NCBI RefSeq assembly: GCF_018139545.1
Contig: NZ_JAGSPJ010000007.1
Span: 1-64,000, forward strand
Direction of reading: 5' to 3'
From: Affinundibacterium fentianense
Lineage (GTDB): Bacteria > Pseudomonadota > Gammaproteobacteria > Burkholderiales > Burkholderiaceae_D
Length of the DNA: 64,000 nt
How positions within the stretch are numbered: position 1 is the first letter of the stretch; each line of letters starts with the position of its first letter. Below are positions 47,775 through 55,540 of the stretch, in pieces. The notes below the pieces were generated by a model, which was not told the DNA's origin, ran no database searches, and saw only the letters and a program-made list of their open reading frames with translations. A program made the position numbers and the translations under genes.

Positions 47775-47803
47775 AAAAGGGTCTCTATTTTGAGACCCTT
47801 TTT
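47775..47803. terminator. Bidirectional intrinsic terminator
   Basis: Stem AAAAGGGTCTC/GAGACCCTTTT with a 6-nt loop, between the convergent reductase and glutathione transferase genes. Confidence 0.9.
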
Positions 47804-47832
47804 ATATCCTCGGCTTTGCGCCAATTCGAAGC

Positions 47833-48453
47833 TTATTTCGCAAACTGAGCGTAATAGGCCACGATCGCTGGATGTTCAGCCACACGTTTCATATGCGCAT
47901 TCAAGCTCGGTGCCACTTTTTCAACCAAGTCAGTTGGAATATGATCGAGGCGGCCAGAATTTAAAGTCCGAATATCAATGAAAACTTTTAAGTCGGCAAC
48001 TGTCAAACGATGATCTGCAAAGTACTCGCCACCTCCAGCCGCAAGCTTCTTCTCTAACCATGTTAGATAAACTGGAATAGAACTATTCACCAAGGCAAGG
48101 CGCGCAGCTTTTTGCTCTTCGCCAGACATGCGATAAGTTGGCCCCATCTTGATTCCGGCTTCTTCAATTACGAACATGACTTCGTCACATACCAAAGCTT
48201 GCAAAGCATCGCTTGGATACAAGCCTGCTAGTTTGCCCGCATAACGTAACATCGCATCGCATTGCGTAATCTGTTCGCCATCCACTTCCAACACTGGTAC
48301 CTGTCCAAACGGAGTGTTTTTACGAACTTCAGCGAACTCAGGATAAGAAAAACGGTGATCTTCAAACGGCACACCGCCAATTGCGAGCGCGAGACGTACA
48401 GGCTCTGCACGGCCACCATGAAAATCAAAATAGGTGATTTTAAGTTTTGGCAT
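47833..48453 (-). CDS. Glutathione S-transferase (Sigma-like)
   Basis: 206 aa from ATG 48451–48453 (MPKLKITYFDFHGGRAEPVR). A longer frame upstream is rejected. The thioredoxin-like N-terminal domain has the catalytic tyrosine region ITYFDF and the glutathione-binding VPVLEVDGEQITQ. An all-helical C-terminal domain follows. It conjugates glutathione to electrophiles in the cytoplasm. Facing the NemA gene, it fits a local theme of electrophile detoxification. Confidence 0.9.
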   Translation of the reverse strand: MPKLKITYFDFHGGRAEPVRLALAIGGVPFEDHRFSYPEFAEVRKNTPFGQVPVLEVDGEQITQCDAMLRYAGKLAGLYPSDALQALVCDEVMFVIEEAGIKMGPTYRMSGEEQKAARLALVNSSIPVYLTWLEKKLAAGGGEYFADHRLTVADLKVFIDIRTLNSGRLDHIPTDLVEKVAPSLNAHMKRVAEHPAIVAYYAQFAK

Positions 48454-48805
48454 AGAAAATTCTTTCAAAGTAAGCCCTAAATAAACGCGAATAGGTGCGC
48501 AGAAATAACGGGATTGAGTTGGGCGCGGTACGCCCAGCTGCACGCACTGAAATTCGATCCTTAAAAAAGCATGAAACGCATGAAATATGTCGAAAGATCG
48601 TTCTTCGCATCCGCCGCAAGAAACGTCGCCTCGACATAAACATAACTATGATATCACGCGTGAATAATCTTATCTGAAGGCGGCTGGAGAGGAATCAGAG
48701 TCGTCGCTCTGAACTAAGAAATTGCATTGCAATCGGACATGTCATATCGGGCAAATCAGCACACCTTGTCAGAATCGTTGGGAGACCTTCGTCCAATTCC
48801 GATTT
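48454..48805. other. Intergenic region between the GST and KTSC genes
   Basis: 352 bp with no recognisable gene. It has a small hairpin TGGGCG/CGCCCA at 48520–48536 upstream of the GST gene. Nothing else seen. Confidence 0.4.
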
Positions 48806-49144
48806 TCATTCCGACCCAGAGTCAGAAGCAGAATCGGAAGCAGAAGCAGAAGCAGAAGCAGAAGCAGAAGCAGCGGGACCAAACAATGCGTCTAAGGCTG
48901 CGCGGTTGTTGGCCGATGAAGTCGACGCACGTCCACGTTTCCCATGAAATTCTTCTTCAATATTGTCGCGATAAAAACTCCAAGCGGCACTCGATGACGC
49001 GCTAGAGAGGCGACGCCAAATCTCTTGCCCGACACCTGAATAATCGATCGCACTCCCATCGTCTAATTCCACCCGTAGCACACGTTCACGTGCATCGTAG
49101 CCTATGGCGCGAAGCTTACCTGCATGGATTTTCTGCATATTCAT
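48806..49144 (-). CDS. KTSC-domain protein with Ser/Ala/Asp-rich tail
   Basis: 112 aa. The KTSC domain (residues about 9–65) shows IGYDARERVLRVELDDGSAIDYSGVGQEIW; it resembles the C-terminal domain of some lysyl-tRNA synthetases and is common as a small stand-alone protein of unknown role. The last ~20 residues are alternating Ala-Ser then Asp-Ser, coded by the hexanucleotide repeat at 48824–48869. Confidence 0.8.
   Translation of the reverse strand: MNMQKIHAGKLRAIGYDARERVLRVELDDGSAIDYSGVGQEIWRRLSSASSSAAWSFYRDNIEEEFHGKRGRASTSSANNRAALDALFGPAASASASASASASDSASDSGSE
48824..48869. repeat. Hexanucleotide-type tandem repeat (AGAAGC)
   Basis: Six or more units of AGAAGC (GCTTCT on the coding strand), with a few G/A-for-C variants at the ends, coding alternating Ser-Ala. 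Units of six keep the frame. Confidence 0.75.
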
Positions 49145-49307
49145 CGATGTGCTTTCAAAAAATGCTCTTACATCACGATATCACGCAAAGGCACGGCACC
49201 CAAAATAAAATTGCAAGATACGCACGCTAGCCCTCATCATGTATCGCGTTGTGGGAATCAAATGATCTGCGTTCACATTGTGCGCAGAGTTGCTCAGTGC
49301 AATTCCA

Positions 49308-49772
49308 TCATGCCGCTGATTTAGAGAGATTCTTGCAAAAGCAAACACTATTTTGCATGCCCACATATTGTCCATAGTTGGGAATCACCTGATAGCTATT
49401 CTTTTGATAGAGTCGAATGGCTTCAAGCTGTTTGACACCGGTTTCAAGTATGCAACTGCCATAATCCAATTCAATTGCCCAATTCTCGAGATGCGTTAAG
49501 ACTTGCGAAGCAAGCCCGCGGCCACGGGCATTGGGTGCTACATACATACGTTTGAGTTCGGTTACGCCATCCGCATAGTGTTTGATTGCTCCGCAGGCAA
49601 TGGCCTGATCTTGTTGATAGACCACCAGCACGTTCTTTAAGCCGTCTGATTTATTGAATTGTGCGTAGAACGCATGTTCATCGCCGTCGGTAATCGCTAG
49701 ATAGCGGTCAAGCGCAAGCACCAATTGTTGAAAGTCGAGATTGTTAGAATCAGTACGAATAAATTGCAGCAT
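49308..49772 (-). CDS. GNAT-family N-acetyltransferase
   Basis: 154 aa. GNAT fold with the acetyl-CoA-binding motif VAPNARGRGLASQVLTHLENWA (Q/R-x-x-G-x-G/A). AGGAG with 5-nt spacing precedes the ATG. The substrate is not predictable. Downstream of the small membrane protein gene by 9 bp, so likely one transcript. Confidence 0.88.
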   Translation of the reverse strand: MLQFIRTDSNNLDFQQLVLALDRYLAITDGDEHAFYAQFNKSDGLKNVLVVYQQDQAIACGAIKHYADGVTELKRMYVAPNARGRGLASQVLTHLENWAIELDYGSCILETGVKQLEAIRLYQKNSYQVIPNYGQYVGMQNSVCFCKNLSKSAA

Positions 49773-49781
49773 GTTTTACTC

Positions 49782-50060
49782 CTAGAATTGTTTGATCAAT
49801 GCCAAGACAGTCATGAATAAATACACGCCATTGAGAAACGTGTTCGCGAAGGCTTCTTTTTTATAGGTGTAATAGATTAAGCAACAACAGCCAAATACAT
49901 TCATCAGCAGAAAGGTCAGTGAGGTGCTGGCAATCAGCTCCTGGGTATTCAAGCCATATGCAATTAGGCAAACGATGCCGCCTCCCCATCCCAGGCTGTT
50001 CAAATAATGATGCGCGATTTGGCTGGATAACTGACGTATTTTCATAGGACGTACTTGCAT
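49782..50060 (-). CDS. Small membrane protein (CBU_0592-like)
   Basis: 92 aa, three hydrophobic helices after a short basic N-terminus. The pattern LNSLGWGGGIVCLIAYGL … LLMNVFGCCCLIYYTYKKEAFANTFLNGVYLF matches the family of small hypothetical membrane proteins often called CBU_0592-like. Function unknown. First gene of the pair with the GNAT enzyme. Confidence 0.75.
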   Translation of the reverse strand: MQVRPMKIRQLSSQIAHHYLNSLGWGGGIVCLIAYGLNTQELIASTSLTFLLMNVFGCCCLIYYTYKKEAFANTFLNGVYLFMTVLALIKQF

Positions 50061-50290
50061 AGGCTAGCTTTCTTGAATGTGCTGGGCGGTGCGTAAACGC
50101 GACTTTGCTATTCCTGTTCTTACAGTGTCGAATAGCGCGACTGGGATGGACTCGTGCTTAATGACTTAGGACATAATTTACGCTTCTGTTTAATGCAATA
50201 AAATGCTAAATTCGAGTTGATTAATGCGAATATTGATTTAAAAGATCGTCTTCCCGATTGAAGCAGATCACTCCTCCAGCAAACTCAAAC

Positions 50291-50320
50291 AAGCACAAGC
50301 AAGCACAAGCAAGTGCAAAA
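50291..50320. repeat. Tandem 10-bp repeat (AAGCACAAGC)
   Basis: Two exact adjoining copies plus a partial third (AAGTGCAAAA) in the leader before the LysR gene. Confidence 0.7.
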
Positions 50321-50334
50321 AATCGGTGGTCCTC

Positions 50335-51231
50335 ATGCATTTACAACAAATACGCTACTTCTTAGCGCTCGCTGAAGAACAGCATTTCTGGAAAACTTCA
50401 GAAAAAGTATTTATCACGCAATCGGCCTTGAGTCGCCACATTAAGAGCATGGAAGAAGAATTGGGATTTGCCTTGTTTGAAAGAGATAAACGCAATGTGA
50501 ATCTGACACCAGCTGGTGAATTTCTGCGCGATCACTATGGACGACTTCTCAGTGAATTTGAGAGCGTGACACGACGCGCCAGTCAAATTGCCAAAGGTGA
50601 GGTTGCCACCCTACGGATAGGGCATCCCGCCTCGATTACATTTTCGATCTTGCCCGATCTGTTGCTTGCCTTACACCAGCAATATCCCCAAATTGCTGTA
50701 CAAATGTTTGAGGTCGATGCAGCGGATGTTGATCCATTTTTGCAAGCACATCGGATCGATATCGCCTTTAATCGTGAAAGTGCTAAGGCACGCGATTTGA
50801 TTTCTAGACCCCTGATGCACGAACATTTCGCATTGGTTGTGCCGGAACAGCATCGCTATGCCAACAAGCGCAGTCTGCAATATAAGGACTTGCTCCAACT
50901 TCGAGATGAAGTATTCGTGCTACCTGCATTAACGGGGAACAGCGAGCACGCTTCCCAAGTCAAAGCCGTGTTTGAAGCTGCGGGATTTGATCCCCTCATC
51001 CGTGTCGAATCAGATTTTGGTGTGACTCTCTTGGGCTTGGTATCGAAAGGCCTTGGAATCTCAGTGATGCCCATTTCGTATTCGCATCATTTGAATCATC
51101 ATTTGAAATTTATACCTTTACCTGCGACGTCTAGTCTATTGGCATTGTGGCGAGCGCAAGACACCAGTCCGGCTTTGCAGATTTTCTTAGGTGTGATGGA
51201 ACAATTCGACTTTCGTATGGGACTGTCGTAG
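50335..51231 (+). CDS. LysR-family transcriptional regulator
   Basis: 298 aa from ATG 50335; the in-frame GTG at 50326 is less likely. N-terminal winged HTH: LQQIRYFLALAEEQHFWKTSEKVFITQSALSRHIKSMEEELG. The C-terminal effector-binding domain resembles the CynR/CbbR-like group (IRVESDFGVTLLGLVSKGLGISVMPISY). Target unknown; no divergent metabolic gene adjoins it, and the GNAT pair lies in the other direction. Confidence 0.92.
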   Translation: MHLQQIRYFLALAEEQHFWKTSEKVFITQSALSRHIKSMEEELGFALFERDKRNVNLTPAGEFLRDHYGRLLSEFESVTRRASQIAKGEVATLRIGHPASITFSILPDLLLALHQQYPQIAVQMFEVDAADVDPFLQAHRIDIAFNRESAKARDLISRPLMHEHFALVVPEQHRYANKRSLQYKDLLQLRDEVFVLPALTGNSEHASQVKAVFEAAGFDPLIRVESDFGVTLLGLVSKGLGISVMPISYSHHLNHHLKFIPLPATSSLLALWRAQDTSPALQIFLGVMEQFDFRMGLS

Positions 51232-51263
51232 CCGCTTGACGGGCCTGCGGATCAAGATAAATC

Positions 51264-51302
51264 GCGCGGTGGTCCTATTTTGATCCAATAGAGACCACGC
51301 GC
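51264..51302. terminator. Long imperfect hairpin between convergent genes
   Basis: About 15 paired bases (GCGC…GTGGTC…CTATT with AATAG…GACCAC…GCGC) between the LysR and DUF3334 stops. There is no clear U-tract, so a terminator role is probable but not certain. Confidence 0.45.
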
Positions 51303-51370
51303 AACAGGAAGATGCTCACGACTTCTTAGACGTGGCGATCCTCAAAAAGCATTGCTAAGATGGGGCCGCC

Positions 51371-52066
51371 TTACATCCCAAGTGAACGCAATAATTCGTC
51401 ACTATCGTCATCGCCGCTCGGCGCTGAAGGGCTTGCCGCCGACTTGCCTTGGTTGGATTGTTGAAACTCCAGCAAATCATCTGGATCAGGCACTTCGCTG
51501 ATATCGAAGTCATGCAATTTGATGAATTCTGTACGATCAATCGCGAGTTCGAGATAGAAAATATTATTGTTTTCAGTAAAGAACGACACGCGGCGGATCT
51601 CAGGTCTATCCAAAGGCGTATCCACGCTTAACATGACCTGCTTGGTCAACACCAACATTTTTGGCTGATTTTGGGTGATGTTGGTTTGCAATTCACGACG
51701 GATCTTGCCAGTGAAATCGCCAACGATTTGGTTCATCAATTCGCCCAAAATATTTGCCACTTCATCCGAGGTAAATGCCGATGCCAATTCTGATTCTGGC
51801 ATTCCCATTGTCAGCATGTATTTGGCGTAAATTTCCATTGCTGCTTGGCCAGAAAAATTCAACACCACCAAGCCCGAAAAACCGCCATCAAACAAGACGA
51901 AGCAACCAATATCAGGCTTCAAGCCAATCTTGGTAATACGTTGCACCATTGCCGAATAATGAATCTTACTTTGAGTGGCGACGTTGAGCACACGAGTGAC
52001 TGAGTTACACAAGCCTGTGAGCAGGTCTTCGGTGCCGTACACGACCGTTTTTTCATGCTGATCCAT
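51371..52066 (-). CDS. DUF3334 family protein (CheX-like)
   Basis: 231 aa. The central part resembles CheX/FliY-type phosphatase or decoy folds (ELASAFTSDEVANILGELMNQIVGDFTGKIRRELQ carries the E-x-x-N helix). A flexible Asp/Ser/Pro-rich C-terminus (SAASPSAPSGDDDSDELLRSLGM) follows. Probably interacts with chemotaxis-type response regulators; function not established. GAGGAG precedes the ATG. Confidence 0.8.
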   Translation of the reverse strand: MDQHEKTVVYGTEDLLTGLCNSVTRVLNVATQSKIHYSAMVQRITKIGLKPDIGCFVLFDGGFSGLVVLNFSGQAAMEIYAKYMLTMGMPESELASAFTSDEVANILGELMNQIVGDFTGKIRRELQTNITQNQPKMLVLTKQVMLSVDTPLDRPEIRRVSFFTENNNIFYLELAIDRTEFIKLHDFDISEVPDPDDLLEFQQSNQGKSAASPSAPSGDDDSDELLRSLGM

Positions 52067-52608
52067 TACATACTCCTCTACTTAAATCCAAATAGTCCCA
52101 AGCATGGCGAATCGGGCCATCTCGCTCTAGGACAGGGTTTCACTTTGACTACTCGTGTTGGCTGTTCAGCCTACTTTATCGACCCCAGTCTTCCTCTTAG
52201 CCGTTCAACTGCGCGGACGCCGCGAAAAAGAGATGGAAAGCCTCAGCGAGCACGTGATGTGAATATAGTGTGAAAATAGCCATAATTGATTCGCAGGTCG
52301 CGGATGAAAGAAACATACGCACTTCCCTAGACGGAAGTTAAATTATATGTTTACAACAATGCTATCTACGATAACTATTTGCCATAGTGAAAGAATATTC
52401 AATGGCGCTTCGTCCGTCTAGTAATTTCACTATTAATGTGGGATTTGTGGCGTAGCCGAGGGAAATCGACTTCAATTTACGCTGCATTCGCAAGTTTCAA
52501 CGCGACAAGAGTGATGCGCAAACGGTATTGGTAGACAACCGAAACAAGTAGCTTAAAGCCAATAATTAATGATCAAAATTAATAATTAATAAATAAAAAA
52601 ACACGAGG
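52067..52608. other. 542-bp intergenic region
   Basis: No gene recognised. AT-rich towards its right end, after the DUF1398 stop (minus strand), where a T-rich stretch could end transcription. An inverted pair TAGACGGA/TCCGTCTA lies about 75 bp apart (52328–52418). Confidence 0.4.
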
Positions 52609-53031
52609 CTAATTAGGAAAATGTTCAACATGCGTCTCACCATTACGGCCAAGATAAGACACATGACGACCCTTAATCCACACAAAATAGCCGATACAAC
52701 CCGCTTTTTGCGTTAGCTTTTTAAATTCGGGATACATCACTTCGCCCTTTTGCGCCCCCACAATCGCCGCCTTCACCGCCGCTTGATCAAAATCTTGAGC
52801 AAACACTTCACCATCCGCGTCATAGCTTAATTGCAAAGTCTCATCGCTAGGAAAGTAATACGTCACTTGGCGCGTACGGTAATCAACAAAGTAAGACTCC
52901 ACATCAACGCTCATCAAAGCAGCGATCACTTGACCAAAATGGATGCTGCCAGCTTGCGAAGCTACAAAAGTCTGGTGAATCAACTCGTGCTTATTGTTTG
53001 CATTCATATTTGTACTCATATTTGTACTCAT
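52609..53031 (-). CDS. DUF1398 family protein
   Basis: 140 aa; family pattern HFGQVIAALMSVDVESYFVDYRTRQVTYYFPSDET. Small soluble protein of unknown function. The N-terminus MSTNMSTNMNANN arises from two copies of a 12-bp unit (ATGAGTACAAAT), each supplying an ATG, so the exact start is ambiguous. Its neighbour upstream on the same strand is the MarR gene (38-bp gap), which may regulate it. Confidence 0.85.
   Translation of the reverse strand: MSTNMSTNMNANNKHELIHQTFVASQAGSIHFGQVIAALMSVDVESYFVDYRTRQVTYYFPSDETLQLSYDADGEVFAQDFDQAAVKAAIVGAQKGEVMYPEFKKLTQKAGCIGYFVWIKGRHVSYLGRNGETHVEHFPN
53008..53031 (-). repeat. 12-bp tandem duplication over the DUF1398 start
   Basis: ATGAGTACAAAT occurs twice in a row, followed by a diverged third copy (ATGAATGCAAAC). 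Confidence 0.75.
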
Positions 53032-53069
53032 ATTTATGTTTAACTCAATAAAAAAAGAAGAAAAGCTCG

Positions 53070-53549
53070 CTATTTGACAGGCACTTGCTTCATCTGATGA
53101 TAGGCCACCAATTCCTGCAAATCAGCAATCAAAGCTTGGCGTTTCTTATCGCCCAAATGCGCAAAAAAATAATCATCATTCTGATCTGCCAGCTTCGCCA
53201 ACTTAGGCACCAACCACCGCCCAGCGGCAGTCAAACGCAACACCTGCTCACGCGCACCACCATCGACAAAATCTCGCGCCACCAAATCCTTGGCCTCCAA
53301 CTTAGAAATAATCTTAGAAGCCGCGCCCTTAGTCATACCCAAAGCATCAATCAAACCGGCATGGGTCGTAATCGCTTCCGCATACAAAGCCCGCAAAGCT
53401 ACCCACTCCGTCACGCTCACATCGTGCGTAGCTAACTCTGCTTCAAAGCGAGCGGAGACTTGGTTTGAGACGTAACGCATCCAGAAGCCGAGATGGGCTT
53501 CTAGGGCGCTGGGGAGGAGTTTAGTGGTTGGTTTTGATGTGGGTTTCAT
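53070..53549 (-). CDS. MarR-family transcriptional regulator
   Basis: 159 aa. Winged HTH: LIDALGMTKGAASKIISKLEAKDLVARDFVDGGAREQVLRLTAAG. The N-terminal helix (HLGFWMRYVSNQVSARFEAELA) forms the dimer. It probably represses itself and DUF1398; a perfect 22-bp palindrome lies 30 bp upstream of its ATG. Confidence 0.92.
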   Translation of the reverse strand: MKPTSKPTTKLLPSALEAHLGFWMRYVSNQVSARFEAELATHDVSVTEWVALRALYAEAITTHAGLIDALGMTKGAASKIISKLEAKDLVARDFVDGGAREQVLRLTAAGRWLVPKLAKLADQNDDYFFAHLGDKKRQALIADLQELVAYHQMKQVPVK

Positions 53550-53578
53550 GGCTAACGTCGTTTATTGAATGTTCGTAG

Positions 53579-53600
53579 TTTAGTTTCCTTGGAAACTAAA
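53579..53600. promoter_or_regulatory. Perfect palindromic MarR-type operator
   Basis: Arms TTTAGTTTCC and GGAAACTAAA with TT between. It sits 30 bp before the MarR ATG, where it would cover that gene's promoter, which points to autorepression. Confidence 0.7.
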
Positions 53601-53704
53601 ATCAATTTTATTTTTAACGAGTTAGAAATGTCACTCATAGTCCGTAGACCTACCTTGATGATTAGCGCAATATCGCTATTGCGTTAGACAAATGGAGGTT
53701 CGCG

Positions 53705-53932
53705 ATGAGAAGCAATCATGCAGCTAGTGGTGTTAGTGTGGCCGAAGAAAAAATCAACAGCTATGAGATAACAATCGACCCCAATCCAGACACATGGCGT
53801 GGTGGATTTATATGGTCAGTGAGCTTGAGAGATGAAGAGCTAGACTGTGGCTTAGAGTATTCGAGGCGATTAGCGGAAAGAGTTGCAAATAAATATGTTA
53901 ATGCGCTAGTCGCGAGACCGTGTTCGTATTGA
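53705..53932 (+). CDS. Small hypothetical protein, 75 aa
   Basis: Unrecognised. A strong GGAGG lies 6–7 nt before the ATG. The sequence (EITIDPNPDTWRGGFIWSVSL, GLEYSRRLAERVANKYVNAL) looks like a folded alpha/beta protein. Divergent from MarR and convergent with the methyltransferase. Confidence 0.65.
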   Translation: MRSNHAASGVSVAEEKINSYEITIDPNPDTWRGGFIWSVSLRDEELDCGLEYSRRLAERVANKYVNALVARPCSY

Positions 53933-53941
53933 AAACAAAAG

Positions 53942-53966
53942 AGGTGCGAGCGACGTCGCACCTTTA
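53942..53966. terminator. Bidirectional terminator
   Basis: Stem AGGTGCGA/TCGCACCT with a 6-nt loop, A-rich on the left and TTTA on the right, between the 75-aa gene and the convergent methyltransferase gene. Confidence 0.7.
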
Positions 53967-53975
53967 CTAAATGAG

Positions 53976-55283
53976 CTAAGCAGTGACTTCGTCGAAATCT
54001 TTTGCTGAAGTCTTTTTCTTCTTAGCACTAGCTGGTATGTTCATGTGATCATCAATTTGATTTAATAGACGCACAAGAGCACGACCCATCGCGTGAGCTA
54101 AATTCACTGGCACCGCATTACCGATTTGCTTATATTGGGCAGACACTGGCCCAGCAAATTGCCAATCATCAGGAAAGGTTTGGATGCGAGCATATTCGCG
54201 TACCGTGAGTGGGCGGGTTTCTTCTGGATGACAGCGCTCGGTTTGTTTCTGTGCTGGTGCACACGTCAAAGTCAAGCTCGGCTCATCCCATGATAAGCGA
54301 CGCGCCATGCCTGTTTTGCCACCACCAAGGAAGTAGCTCTTCATCATATATTCACGTTGAATATTGTCTGGTAAATCGCGCCAGTAGCCACCAGGCGGCA
54401 CCATCTTCAAAATTTCGGCCTTACGCTTCGGATAAGTTTGACCTTCTGATTTTGGCACATCACATGGATACAACTCACCTTTTTTCAGTGCATCACGCAT
54501 GGTCAAAATGCGCTTGTAGGAAGACGGCCAAGCAAACTTCACTTTATCTGCTAGATCATTGCGAATACCGACTAAAAATAGACGCTCCCGCTTCTGTGGC
54601 ACTTGATAGAACATCGCTTTCAACACATGCGGTTCAACCAAGGTATAGCCTAGGTCGCGAATAATATTGCTTATCGTTTTAAGTGTTGCGCCATTGTCGT
54701 GATTGAGCAAACCACGTACATTTTCACCTAACAATACTTTAGGATTAGTCTCACGCACAGCACGCGCAAACTCATAAAACAAAGTGCCGCGCGTATCTTC
54801 AAAACCCAATTGTTTACCCGCATAAGAAAATGATTGGCAAGGAAATCCGCCAGAGAGAATATCAATTTGATCGCGATATTTGGTGAAGTCAATTTTAGAA
54901 ATATCACCCTCAACTACATTCCAATCAGGGCGATTTTGCCGCAGCGTATTGCACGCATGCTTATCGAGTTCATTGAGCAAAACAGATTCAAACCCAGCAC
55001 GCTCCATACCAATCGCTAAACCACCCGCACCAGCGAATAGTTCTAATAATTTATATCCGCGATTTGGCTTGGTCACGAATTCAGCATCCCAAGCGTTTTT
55101 GAACATATGCTGCGTATTCTCAAAAAACTCTAATTGTGACTTATGATAAACGCGATAGTTATTCGACTCAATACGCTGGGCTACCATCGTGCCATTCTCA
55201 TCCCAACGGCGCAAAGTCTCTTTCGTTACGCCCAAAATATCCGCCGCCTGGGCGATAGAATAATAATCAGCACGATCTTCCAT
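53976..55283 (-). CDS. DNA cytosine-5 methyltransferase with N-terminal MerR-like HTH
   Basis: 435 aa. Residues 7–50 are a MerR/HTH_17-type domain (YSIAQAADILGVTKETLRRWDENG … NYRVYHKSQ). The C5-methyltransferase has motif I LLELFAGAGGLAIGMERAG (80–98), motif IV GGFPCQSFS with nucleophile C149, motif VI ENVRGL (187–192), motif VIII QKRERLFLVG (230–239), a target-recognition region, motif IX LTVREYARIQTFPDDW and motif X QIGNAVP. It methylates cytosine at C5 in a specific site; the target is unknown. The HTH probably autoregulates transcription by binding the repeats upstream. AAAGGAT precedes the ATG. Confidence 0.93.
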   Translation of the reverse strand: MEDRADYYSIAQAADILGVTKETLRRWDENGTMVAQRIESNNYRVYHKSQLEFFENTQHMFKNAWDAEFVTKPNRGYKLLELFAGAGGLAIGMERAGFESVLLNELDKHACNTLRQNRPDWNVVEGDISKIDFTKYRDQIDILSGGFPCQSFSYAGKQLGFEDTRGTLFYEFARAVRETNPKVLLGENVRGLLNHDNGATLKTISNIIRDLGYTLVEPHVLKAMFYQVPQKRERLFLVGIRNDLADKVKFAWPSSYKRILTMRDALKKGELYPCDVPKSEGQTYPKRKAEILKMVPPGGYWRDLPDNIQREYMMKSYFLGGGKTGMARRLSWDEPSLTLTCAPAQKQTERCHPEETRPLTVREYARIQTFPDDWQFAGPVSAQYKQIGNAVPVNLAHAMGRALVRLLNQIDDHMNIPASAKKKKTSAKDFDEVTA

Positions 55284-55319
55284 GTTTCATCCTTTTACTC
55301 AAACCTTATACATGGTTAC

Positions 55320-55339
55320 TACTGTATTTTTATTCAGTA
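55320..55339. promoter_or_regulatory. LexA-like palindrome inside the methyltransferase promoter
   Basis: TACTGTATTTTTATTCAGTA matches the E. coli-type SOS box (TACTGTATATATATACAGTA) at 17 of 20 positions. On the minus strand it occupies the spacer and −10 (TACAGT, 55321–55326) of a promoter whose −35, TTGACA, is at 55344–55349 with a 17-bp spacer. Part of it, TATTTTTATT-c-AGT-a, is repeated directly 27 bp away (55352–55366), so the site could instead bind the methyltransferase's own HTH. Confidence 0.6.
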
Positions 55340-55343
55340 AATC

Positions 55344-55349
55344 TGTCAA
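55344..55349 (-). promoter_or_regulatory. −35 box of the methyltransferase promoter
   Basis: Consensus TTGACA on the minus strand, 17 bp from a TACAGT −10 at 55321–55326; transcription would start about 55313, 30 bp before the ATG. Confidence 0.6.
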
Positions 55350-55422
55350 CCTATTTTTATTGAGTGTGTAAAAAATGAGGAAAAAAGCTTGTGAGGAACG
55401 CCAGCGCGGAGAGCGATACAAA

Positions 55423-55475
55423 CTCCCTTCTCCCGCAAGCGGTGAGGTGAAAATTCTGGGGCTGGGGATGAGGGA
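55423..55475. repeat. Degenerate REP-like element
   Basis: CCCTTCTCCCGCAAGCGG followed by GGGGATGAGGG; it shares CTCCCGCAAGCGG and a G-rich tail with the perfect palindromic element at 63874–63897. It lies between the restriction endonuclease and methyltransferase genes. Confidence 0.5.
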
Positions 55476-55540
55476 GGTTAAGCATGACTACAAAAACTTC
55501 AGAAGGATAACGCCCAATAACAACCCGACCAAAACAAAAA

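Noticed and set aside
48727..49005. Plus-strand ORF over the hexanucleotide repeat
   Set aside because: It is the antisense of the KTSC gene; the QKQKQK run comes from the repeat itself.
51264..51302. Possible small RNA hairpin between LysR and DUF3334
   Set aside because: Position between convergent stops fits a terminator better; no promoter seen beside it.
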